DNA of 49,558 nucleotides from Spirosoma fluviale. Its GTDB lineage: Bacteria > Bacteroidota > Bacteroidia > Cytophagales > Spirosomataceae. A model generated the notes under the pieces. That model saw nothing but the letters and a program-made list of their open reading frames with translations, had not been told where the DNA came from and searched no databases. Position 1 is the first letter of the stretch. Each line of letters begins with the position of its first letter. Positions 26,436 to 32,657 of the stretch are shown here, piece by piece. The position numbers were made by a program, and so were the translations under genes. Location: contig CAMCXW010000014.1 of the NCBI GenBank assembly GCA_945883625.1, positions 1 through 49,558 of the forward strand. The letters run 5' to 3'.

Positions 26436-26726
26436 ATGATATATAATGAACGAATTTTAATTGCTGTGGATTCACGTGAGTTAATCGAATCCATGGAAGC
26501 GATGTTCAACAAAAAGGTTGATGAAATGATGGAAAAAATGGAGAGTAAGGAGTTAATCTACACGCGAGATGAAGCGGCAAAGCTTCTACACTCAAGTCCT
26601 AACACCATTAGTTCCTTGGTCAGGCAAGGTATCCTTAAAAATAGAGGACTAGGAAGAAAAATGCTCATTTCTTCGAGAGACTTAGAGCGAGCAGTCAAAA
26701 ATAAAGCAGTTAAAATCAAAATTTAA
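26436..26726 (+). CDS. Helix-turn-helix excisionase-like protein
   Basis: After a helical N-terminus (MEAMFNKKVDEMMEKME, possible coiled coil), residues 42-85 form a MerR/Xis-type winged helix: YTRDEAAKLLHSSPNTISSLV, then RQGILKNRGLGRKMLIS. This is the usual DNA-binding module of excisionases and small regulators in Bacteroidota elements. It ends 6 bases before the integrase start, so it is co-transcribed with it. A role as recombination directionality factor, or as repressor of the integrase, is likely from context. Confidence 0.82.
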   Translation: MIYNERILIAVDSRELIESMEAMFNKKVDEMMEKMESKELIYTRDEAAKLLHSSPNTISSLVRQGILKNRGLGRKMLISSRDLERAVKNKAVKIKI

Positions 26727-26732
26727 AAAATC

Positions 26733-27989
26733 ATGGGAGTATCCTTTAATATCAAAGAAAAAAAACAGGAAAAGTCACCTATTGGTATGTCAATAAATTA
26801 CCCAGGAGTTGAGAGAATTCAGCTTACTATTGCTGAGCTGCGGGTTAAGCCGAGTGAATGGGAAAAGGGTAGAATGAAAACAGGTCGAGGGAAACATGAG
26901 AACTCTTATATTCAACAAGAATTGAATCGGATTCAACTTGAAATAGACAATTTCTACCATGAATTCATGAGATTTCATGGCGAATACCCGAGTCGTCAAG
27001 ATTTTATTGATTTCATTAAAAGCGGAATGAAGAAAGAAGGATTCTTCAAACCTAAGGCAGTCATAACATTGATTCCATTGATTGAGGATTTGGTTAAAAG
27101 AAGATTGGAGGGGAGAGACCTAAACAAAGGAAAAAGATTTAAAAATGGGACAATAGATAACTATATCTCGATGATTAAGGCTTTGAAAGGTTATGAGAGC
27201 AAAAGAAAAACCAAGTTTACAACCATAAATATTATTCGTAAGGAAACCTTGACAGATTTTCAAAATTACCTCACAGTAGACTTGGAAATGAAGCAGAATA
27301 CCATTGGAGATAGAATGAAGAATTTCAAGACTTTTTTAGAGGTGTTGACACAAAATGAGGTGATTAGCTTTAACCCCTTTAAGAAGTATTCGATAACTAT
27401 TCCCAAAGAACGCGCATCGACCATCGCTCTTAATGAGAATGAATTACAAGGGTTAATAGAACTTGATTTATCGTATAATCCAACCTATGAATTAGTTAGA
27501 GATAAGTTTTATTTACTATGCCAGATTGGTGTCAGAATTTCTGATTTTAACACCTTCATGAAATATGCAAAGAATAATGAAATTGTAAGGATTTACAACC
27601 AAAAAACAGGTAGTGAAATTCAGATTCCAATATCTAAAAAGGCTCGGTTAATTCTTGAAAAATACAATTACGATTTGCCTGAAATCTCTGAACAAAAGAT
27701 GAATTCATACATCAAGATTATTGGTGAGATGGTACCGGCATTACAATCACTTGTACAAATCAGATATACAAAAGGAGGAAGAGGTATTGTGGAGAATGTG
27801 ACTAAGTATAGTCAGATTAGTATTCATACCAGCAGAAGAACATTGATTACTACCTTAAGAAATGGCGGAATGGATAGTGGTGGGGTGACAATTATGAGTG
27901 GTCATGCCACTGAAGAAATGGTCTCAACCTACTATAAAAATGATGGGTCTCGAAACTTAAAGCAGATATTAGAGATTTTGAACAAATAA
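26733..27989 (+). CDS. Tyrosine-type site-specific integrase
   Basis: At 418 residues this has the standard Bacteroidota integrase layout: an arm-binding N-terminus, a SAM-like core-binding domain (residues about 110-215) and a C-terminal catalytic domain. Catalytic residues are visible: Arg in CQIGVRISDF near 265, HTSRR (His-x-x-Arg) near 369, His in MSGHATEEM near 389, and the nucleophile Tyr in VSTYYKND. It ends 70 bases before the tRNA-Val 3' end, next to paired repeats at 27997-28017 and the right attachment site, so it is the enzyme that inserted this island. The preceding HTH gene is its probable control partner. Confidence 0.93.
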   Translation: MGVSFNIKEKKQEKSPIGMSINYPGVERIQLTIAELRVKPSEWEKGRMKTGRGKHENSYIQQELNRIQLEIDNFYHEFMRFHGEYPSRQDFIDFIKSGMKKEGFFKPKAVITLIPLIEDLVKRRLEGRDLNKGKRFKNGTIDNYISMIKALKGYESKRKTKFTTINIIRKETLTDFQNYLTVDLEMKQNTIGDRMKNFKTFLEVLTQNEVISFNPFKKYSITIPKERASTIALNENELQGLIELDLSYNPTYELVRDKFYLLCQIGVRISDFNTFMKYAKNNEIVRIYNQKTGSEIQIPISKKARLILEKYNYDLPEISEQKMNSYIKIIGEMVPALQSLVQIRYTKGGRGIVENVTKYSQISIHTSRRTLITTLRNGGMDSGGVTIMSGHATEEMVSTYYKNDGSRNLKQILEILNK

Positions 27990-27996
27990 CTTTATG

Positions 27997-28017
27997 TGCT
28001 ACGACTTTTGCTACGAC
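27997..28017. repeat. Paired 9-base direct repeats beside the integrase (arm-type sites)
   Basis: TGCTACGAC occurs twice, separated by TTT, starting 8 bases after the integrase stop and 43 bases before the attachment core. Spaced direct repeats at this place are typical integrase arm-binding sites. A diverged copy lies at 74-94. Confidence 0.6.
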
Positions 28018-28033
28018 ACACCTAAAAACACGA

Positions 28034-28057
28034 AAACCACCTCGTTTGAGGTGGTTT
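28034..28057. terminator. Bidirectional terminator between integrase and tRNA-Val
   Basis: AAACCACCTC and GAGGTGGTTT form a perfect 10-bp stem with a GTTT loop, flanked by A and T runs. It can end both the plus-strand integrase transcript and the minus-strand tRNA transcript. Confidence 0.8.
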
Positions 28058-28059
28058 CT

Positions 28060-28072
28060 GTGGTCCCACTAG
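28060..28072. other. Right attachment site of the island
   Basis: GTGGTCCCACTAG overlaps the last 12 bases of the tRNA-Val gene (acceptor and T-arm side) plus one base beyond it. It is identical to 137-149. The tRNA remains complete because the island restores its 3' end. Confidence 0.8.
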
Positions 28073-28135
28073 GATTCGAACCTAGGACCCCCTGCTTGTA
28101 AGGCAGGTGCTCTGAACCAGCTGAGCTATAGGACC
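28061..28135 (-). tRNA. tRNA-Val (anticodon TAC)
   Basis: A 75-base cloverleaf is read on the minus strand. The acceptor stem is GGTCCTA/TGGGACC with one G-T pair; the D arm has GCTCAGCTGGTTCAGAGC; the anticodon stem CCTGC/GCAGG encloses CTTACAA, giving anticodon TAC; the T arm has GGTTCGAATCC. The CCA end is not encoded. It is the integration target of the island. Confidence 0.95.
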
Positions 28136-28154
28136 AATCTGTTAAATTGGTTTG

Positions 28155-28185
28155 CAAATATCTGTCTTTTATTTTTTTTATGCAA
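28155..28185 (-). promoter_or_regulatory. Candidate promoter of tRNA-Val
   Basis: On the minus strand, TTG (28183-28185) and GATATTTG (28155-28162) are 20 bases apart, one mismatch from the Bacteroidota consensus. The tRNA would begin about 20 bases downstream. Confidence 0.5.
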
Positions 28186-28233
28186 GTCGACACTTGAATA
28201 AACTTCATTTTTTTTATCTCTAAGGCCTATTTT

Positions 28234-28264
28234 TTGATTATCTGCTTGAAACACACCATCTTTG
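28234..28264 (+). promoter_or_regulatory. Candidate promoter of the chromosomal terC gene
   Basis: TTG (28234-28236) and CATCTTTG (28257-28264) are separated by 20 bases, one mismatch from TAnnTTTG. The position puts transcription start near 28271 and favours ATG 28283 over the TTG at 28262, which would lie inside the promoter. Confidence 0.55.
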
Positions 28265-28282
28265 CAAGCAAATAAATTTACC

Positions 28283-29059
28283 ATGGAATCGCTTTTTAGC
28301 CTAGACAATCTTATTAGTCTACTTACATTAACCTTTTTGGAAATCGTTTTGGGGATTGATAATATTATTTTCATTTCCATTACGGCTTCCCGATTGCCCA
28401 AAGAAAGTCAAGCGAAAGCCCGAAACATCGGTTTGGTCTTAGCCATGGTCTTCCGTGTCATCTTGCTTTTTGGTATTTCCATTTTGATTTCACTTCAAAA
28501 GCCATTCATGCACATTGATACCACATACTTTAAAGTTGCACCCACCGGTCAAGGCGTGATTTTGTTCATCGGAGGATTATTTTTGTTGTACAAGGCTACC
28601 AATGAAATCTTTATGAAACTAGAAGGGGAGGAGGAGCACAGTACTAAAGCCGGTAAGGCGATAAACAGTGTCGCCAAAGTAGTGACTCAAATTGCATTGA
28701 TTAACCTTGTATTCTCCATTGATTCCATCCTGACCGCCATCGGTCTTTCAGATAATATGTGGATTATGATTATCGCCGTTGTGGTATCAGCTGTTATCAT
28801 GATGGCTTTTTCGGGGCCTGTTGGACGTTTTGTCAACAACCACCCGTCGCTTCAAGTCCTCGGATTATCTTTCTTGATTATGATTGGTTTTATGTTAATC
28901 GCCGAAGCTAGCCACGGTTCTGAACTAAGCATCCTTGGAAATAGTATCGGTGAGATCCCCAAAGGCTATCTATATTTCTCCATTGCATTCTCGCTCTTTG
29001 TTGAATTTATCAATATCAAAATGCGCAAGCGTAATAAGCCAGTAGACCTTAAGAGGTAA
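28283..29059 (+). CDS. TerC-family membrane protein (chromosomal copy)
   Basis: This is a TerC/YkoY-type protein of about 258 residues with seven or eight membrane segments. Paired acidic motifs inside helices are GIDNIIF near residue 23 and FSIDSILTAIG near 154. A short charged loop (KLEGEEEHSTKAGK) separates the two halves. The family is associated with metal, especially manganese, export and folding of secreted proteins. ATG 28283 (MESLFSLDN) is preferred to the upstream TTG. The sequence differs strongly from the island TerC at 2765-3694, so this is not a recent duplicate. It converges with a thioredoxin-like gene across a terminator flanked by inverted 7-bp repeats. Confidence 0.88.
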   Translation: MESLFSLDNLISLLTLTFLEIVLGIDNIIFISITASRLPKESQAKARNIGLVLAMVFRVILLFGISILISLQKPFMHIDTTYFKVAPTGQGVILFIGGLFLLYKATNEIFMKLEGEEEHSTKAGKAINSVAKVVTQIALINLVFSIDSILTAIGLSDNMWIMIIAVVVSAVIMMAFSGPVGRFVNNHPSLQVLGLSFLIMIGFMLIAEASHGSELSILGNSIGEIPKGYLYFSIAFSLFVEFINIKMRKRNKPVDLKR

Positions 29060-29061
29060 AA

Positions 29062-29086
29062 TAGACTTCAGACGTTAGACGTTAGC
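29062..29086 (+). repeat. 7-bp repeat array at the terC 3' end
   Basis: TAGACTTCAGACGTTAGACGTTAGC-type sequence: about 3.5 units of the TAGACGT family, two bases after the TAA stop of terC. It is inverted relative to the array at 29143-29173. Confidence 0.8.
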
Positions 29087-29101
29087 TATTGAATTAAATC
29101 A

Positions 29102-29135
29102 AAAAGACCCTAAGGAATATTCCCTAGGGTCTTTT
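29102..29135. terminator. Bidirectional terminator between terC and thioredoxin gene
   Basis: AAAAGACCCTA and TAGGGTCTTTT pair, and after an A-C mismatch GGAAT pairs with ATTCC at the centre. This makes a 34-base near-perfect hairpin with A and T runs on opposite sides, suited to the two convergent genes. Confidence 0.85.
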
Positions 29136-29142
29136 AATATTT

Positions 29143-29173
29143 CTAACGTCCAGCGTCTAACGTCTGACGTCTA
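29143..29173 (-). repeat. 7-bp repeat array at the thioredoxin 3' end
   Basis: Read on the minus strand it starts with the TAG stop codon of the thioredoxin-like gene and continues in TAGACGT-family units, about 4.5 copies. Together with 29062-29086 it gives the convergent intergenic region a long inverted symmetry around the terminator. Confidence 0.8.
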
Positions 29174-29590
29174 TTTTTTTATTGCCTTCGCTACGCCCAA
29201 CAACTCCTTAGCGCCACCTTGTGGTAAGCCCAATACCTTCTTTTTAACCTTGCCTGACGCATCCATAAAGATTATCGTTGGGTAGCCTTCAATTGGATAC
29301 ATATTTGCCAAAGCAGGTCCTTCACCCGCCTCCATGTCGACACCAATCGACACGAAATTTGCATTGATGTAATCGCCCAACTCTTTATTAGGAAATACTT
29401 TGTTCTTTAATACTTTACATGGGCCACACCACGTCGTGTAGGCGTCCAACATGATTAATTTGTTTTCCTTCTTTGCCTTCTCTTTCGCCTGGCGAAATGT
29501 TCCCTCAAAGAATTTGACACCATCACCTTCCGCTGCGATAGCTGGGAGAGTTAAAAGGGATAGGAATAGGATGCTTACTAGTTTTCTCAT
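29171..29590 (-). CDS. Secreted thioredoxin-fold protein
   Basis: A signal peptide (MRKLVSILFLSLLTLPAIA) precedes a thioredoxin fold with the redox motif TTWCGPCKVL near residue 57 and the cis-proline segment GYPTIIFMD near 101. It resembles DUF255/thioredoxin-7 type periplasmic proteins that reduce or isomerise disulfides. The start at 29590 is chosen because the longer frame to 29656 would bury the signal peptide behind 22 unconserved residues encoded by intergenic DNA. The TAG stop is the first triplet of a 7-bp repeat array. It is probably a single-gene unit between two repeat-bearing intergenic regions. Confidence 0.87.
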   Translation of the reverse strand: MRKLVSILFLSLLTLPAIAAEGDGVKFFEGTFRQAKEKAKKENKLIMLDAYTTWCGPCKVLKNKVFPNKELGDYINANFVSIGVDMEAGEGPALANMYPIEGYPTIIFMDASGKVKKKVLGLPQGGAKELLGVAKAIKK

Positions 29591-29639
29591 TACAAGTTGA
29601 TTTAGTCCGAAGTCAACAGTCCGGAGTGAATTTAAGGTA

Positions 29640-29698
29640 TAACGTCTAATGTCCAACGTCTAACGTCTATTGTCTGATGTCTAATGTCTGACGTCTGT
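29640..29698. repeat. 7-bp repeat array between dnaN and thioredoxin gene
   Basis: About eight degenerate units of GTCTAAY, including TAACGTC, TAATGTC and TGATGTC variants. It ends exactly where the dnaN inverted repeat begins. Confidence 0.75.
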
Positions 29699-29747
29699 GT
29701 TAAATTCGTATAATTAAAACCAAAGGTTTTAATTATACGAATTTAAC
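29699..29747. repeat. Perfect 23-bp inverted repeat covering the dnaN stop codon
   Basis: The arms 29699-29721 and 29725-29747 are exact complements separated by AAA. The right arm contains the last six codons and the stop of dnaN (29729-29747), so the left arm is an inverted copy of the gene end. It can act as a terminator for dnaN because the hairpin forms in its mRNA, but its perfection is far beyond what termination needs. Confidence 0.9.
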
Positions 29748-30853
29748 ATCACCGGCATCACCAGCAACAACACATCTTCGTGCTCATCCTGGTCAGACGG
29801 GATAATTAAGCCAGCTTTATTTGGCTCACTTAATCTAATATCTACAAATTTCGAAGATAAATTTCCTAGTAATTCAGAGATCAATTTGGCATTAAAGCCG
29901 ATCTCCATGTCCTTACCAGCATATTCGCAGGCCAACGACTCATTCGCCTCATTCGAGTAATCCAAATCCTCAGCAGATAATGTCAAGCTATTCGACGTTA
30001 ACTTCAAACGAATCTGGTGCGTCGTCTTATTCGAGTAAATCGAAATACGCTTCACCGAACTCAAGAATTCCAAGCGATTTATCGTCACAATCTCATTGTT
30101 CTCCTTCGGAATCGCATTCTCATATTCTGGGAAACGCTCATCGATAATCCGACAAATCAACTGGAAACTTTCAAAACTAAAGAAGGCATTCGATGCACTA
30201 AATTCAACCGTTACTTGCGTGTCAGCCGTAGGCAATGTCGACTTCAATAAGGACAACGCTTTCTTAGGTAAAATTAAGCTACTCTGCGCCTCAGGACGTA
30301 TATCCGTTCTGCGGTAACGTACCAAACGATGTCCGTCCGTCGCCACAAAATTCGTATGATCTCCCATCATTTGAATCAATACCCCCGTCATAGCTGGACG
30401 CATATCATCATTTGAAACGGCCAACAATGTATTCGAAATGGCCTCACCTAATGTTAATGCCGATAATGTAATCGATTGATTTTTGGCAACCTCTGGAATC
30501 CTCGGGAAATCAATTGGATTCTCACCACTTAATTTAAACCGACCATTTTGTGTCGAAATCTCCGCTCCAAATGTGCCTTGATCCGCGCCAATTGTTACCG
30601 GTTGATCCGGTAAACTACGCAACGTCTCCAACAATAAACGTGCCGGCAAGGCGATAGATCCATTCTCAAATCCCTCCACATCCAAGGTCGTAGTCATCAC
30701 CGTCTGTAAATCAGACGCCGTTAATTTCAAGGTATTACCCTCCAATTCAACTAAAATGTTCTCCAAAATTGGGATGATTGGATTACTTGCGACTACCCCA
30801 TTAATGGCGGAAATCTGCTTCAATAACACATTGGAGGCGACTAGAAATTTCAT
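29729..30853 (-). CDS. dnaN: DNA polymerase III beta subunit (sliding clamp)
   Basis: At 374 residues the protein has the usual clamp length and three-domain repeat. Family landmarks include MKFLVASNVLLKQISAINGV at the start, LELEGNTLKLTASDLQT in domain 1, ATDGHRLVRY near residue 170 and the C-terminal VLLLVMPVMLNSYN, close to the M-P-[MV]-[RK]-L ending of clamps. It encircles DNA and tethers replicative and repair polymerases. It is followed 73 bases upstream in DNA order by gldG on the same strand; no dnaA is nearby, so this is not an obvious replication-origin locus. Its 3' end lies within a long perfect hairpin. Confidence 0.96.
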   Translation of the reverse strand: MKFLVASNVLLKQISAINGVVASNPIIPILENILVELEGNTLKLTASDLQTVMTTTLDVEGFENGSIALPARLLLETLRSLPDQPVTIGADQGTFGAEISTQNGRFKLSGENPIDFPRIPEVAKNQSITLSALTLGEAISNTLLAVSNDDMRPAMTGVLIQMMGDHTNFVATDGHRLVRYRRTDIRPEAQSSLILPKKALSLLKSTLPTADTQVTVEFSASNAFFSFESFQLICRIIDERFPEYENAIPKENNEIVTINRLEFLSSVKRISIYSNKTTHQIRLKLTSNSLTLSAEDLDYSNEANESLACEYAGKDMEIGFNAKLISELLGNLSSKFVDIRLSEPNKAGLIIPSDQDEHEDVLLLVMPVMLNSYN

Positions 30854-30926
30854 TGCTTATCGTTAATTTGTGACGTACGTTTTCAAACCTCGAAGTTAAA
30901 AGAATTAAGCAACAAAGCCAAGCCCT

Positions 30927-32591
30927 TTAGCGATTGTATTTATTCCGGCGATAGAGCACCACCATCAAACTAAACAAGCCACCAAACAAAATAGGCAGTA
31001 GCATATTTATGCCCTGCCAAAATCCCTTCTCTGCCTGAATCTTTCCTTTGTCCAAAGGACGAAGTCGGATGTTTTTGCTGCGGGCCAATAAAGCCTTTTG
31101 GTCATCCAAAAGGTACTGTAATCCATTCAAGATAAAGTCGGCATTCGCAAAGGTATGCTTGGAAAATGGATCAAACCCCAAAGCCAACGGTCCCTTCGTT
31201 TCCGGATCAATGCCATTCAATGCAATGTCACCGTCACCTACCAGTATCAACCCACCCGCTTGATCGGATTCACCTAAAAACCCTTTTTGTAAACTATCGT
31301 TTGGCAAAGGCCTATTTTGAAATACCGACTTAAATCGACCCTCCAATAAATACGCAATTACCTGCGTACCCGCCTTATATTTTGCCGGATCAAAATCCTT
31401 GCCTGTTGATGCAAATGGCAAGGTCGCCGGTGCCTGCTGCACCTGTGTATAGGTACTCGTCTGTAATAATGGGGTCTTTTTTAGAGAATTAGCACTTGCT
31501 ACCGTATCTATACTCGACACAAAGCGCCCATAGACCGCATCTAAATTCTTAGTTATCAACGTCGCCGGATTACCACGCAATAACGGAAACGCAGGCCAAG
31601 GCATTAATTCGATACGCGGTTTATTTCCATAATTTCCTATGGCCAACGGAATCGCCCCACACAATGACGCATCTTTCACCCAATTGCTATTCAAGCGTAA
31701 TCCATATCGGTAGAAAAGAGCATTTAAGCCAACATCCATCACCGAACTTACCAAACCCTGATTCGCAATGGTATCCGTCCGCACACCCTCCATAAAGAAA
31801 ATACCTTTACCTCCTTTGACCAAAAATTGATCAATCTTGTATTGATCCGACGGGCTGAAAACACGGTCTGGCTGAATCAAACAAATCGCATCCAATCCAT
31901 CTAATGTCGCCGAAGCGCCTAAGTCAACTGGATATAAATCGTATCGCTTGCGTAAAGCAGCAATCAGACTTAACTGATTCACTGCCGGTATGTGATTGTA
32001 ATCCATCAGAAAACCGATTCTCTTACGCTCCTTTTGCGCCAAGCTTTGAATTCCTTGCATAATCTCGTATTCCAATCCCTCAATCGACTGATTCAATACC
32101 TCTTGCGGATTCGCTAATTGATTGCCTTTAAGTAATAAAACGCCTACCGATCTTTCCCCTTTTGTAATTACTAAACCCGGAAAAGCCAATTGCTGCACCT
32201 GCTTTCCATCTTGCTTATTGACAATATTCGTCGGCGGTAACCCCAAGGAATCCAACTGAAATATCATCCGCTCCCGTTCCTGCTCATCCGGGTACTCCGC
32301 ATACAAATCAATTTGCTCGATTTCGATAGTCTGAGGGCTTTGACTTTTTATATCTGCCAATATACTAATTGTCGCCTGCTCGAGACGCTTAAAGCCACCC
32401 GGAAGTCCATCTCCGCCTAAGTAAACTTGAATACGAATGGGCGCATCCAATGCCTGTAGGTTCGTCAGCGTAGATGCACTTAACGTAAATTTTTTATCCT
32501 CACTGATATCCCAACGCATACGAATGAATGGACTCGCAACTAGTAGCGCGATACCCATTCCAAGCCATAAGATCCAACGATTTTTTATCAT
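30927..32591 (-). CDS. gldG: Gliding motility ABC transporter auxiliary protein GldG
   Basis: The 554-residue protein has an N-terminal membrane anchor (WILWLGMGIALLVASPFI), a long extracytoplasmic region with the GldG/ABC-2 auxiliary signature (LTNLQALDAPIRIQVYLGG, RKRIGFLMDYNH, VKGGKGIFFMEGV) and a C-terminal membrane helix (LLPILFGGLFSLMVVLYRR). GldG works with the ABC transporter parts GldA and GldF in Bacteroidota; it affects gliding, or in non-gliders envelope transport. GldF is not adjacent in the window; the upstream gene is a foldase separated by a terminator. It lies 73 bases before dnaN on the same strand. Confidence 0.9.
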   Translation of the reverse strand: MIKNRWILWLGMGIALLVASPFIRMRWDISEDKKFTLSASTLTNLQALDAPIRIQVYLGGDGLPGGFKRLEQATISILADIKSQSPQTIEIEQIDLYAEYPDEQERERMIFQLDSLGLPPTNIVNKQDGKQVQQLAFPGLVITKGERSVGVLLLKGNQLANPQEVLNQSIEGLEYEIMQGIQSLAQKERKRIGFLMDYNHIPAVNQLSLIAALRKRYDLYPVDLGASATLDGLDAICLIQPDRVFSPSDQYKIDQFLVKGGKGIFFMEGVRTDTIANQGLVSSVMDVGLNALFYRYGLRLNSNWVKDASLCGAIPLAIGNYGNKPRIELMPWPAFPLLRGNPATLITKNLDAVYGRFVSSIDTVASANSLKKTPLLQTSTYTQVQQAPATLPFASTGKDFDPAKYKAGTQVIAYLLEGRFKSVFQNRPLPNDSLQKGFLGESDQAGGLILVGDGDIALNGIDPETKGPLALGFDPFSKHTFANADFILNGLQYLLDDQKALLARSKNIRLRPLDKGKIQAEKGFWQGINMLLPILFGGLFSLMVVLYRRNKYNR

Positions 32592-32609
32592 ACTTAGCTT
32601 TCAAAAAAG

Positions 32610-32635
32610 AAAAGCATTCCTTACAGAATGCTTTT
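32610..32635 (-). terminator. Terminator after the foldase gene
   Basis: AAAAGCATTC and GAATGCTTTT form a 10-bp stem with a 6-base loop, followed on the minus strand by CTTTTTT. It lies about 22 bases past the foldase stop and separates that gene from gldG. Confidence 0.82.
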
Positions 32636-32657
32636 CAATCTATCTTTTATTAAACGA

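Larger units (their letters stand above)
137..28072. mobile_element. Genomic island integrated at tRNA-Val 3' end
   Basis: A region of about 27.9 kb is bounded by a 13-base direct repeat (GTGGTCCCACTAG) at 137-149 and 28060-28072. The right copy is the 3' end of an intact tRNA-Val gene. A tyrosine integrase ends 71 bases before that tRNA, preceded by an excisionase-like HTH gene, which is the standard layout of tRNA-targeting islands. Cargo is defence- and stress-like: a Ter/TerY-P locus, a methyltransferase-helicase-nuclease operon and a candidate ADP-ribosyltransferase. By eye the island is more AT-rich than the chromosome to its right. A serine recombinase and a VirE-N-type protein are also present, but I see no relaxase, coupling protein or type IV secretion gene, so it is probably not self-transmissible. 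Confidence 0.85.

Noticed and set aside
28011-28401. Minus-strand open frames across the tRNA-Val and terC promoter
   Set aside because: They cover the tRNA gene and the start of terC, are not protein-like and have no context.
29591-29656. N-terminal extension of the thioredoxin-like protein
   Set aside because: It would place 22 residues before a clear signal peptide and is encoded by intergenic DNA next to repeats.
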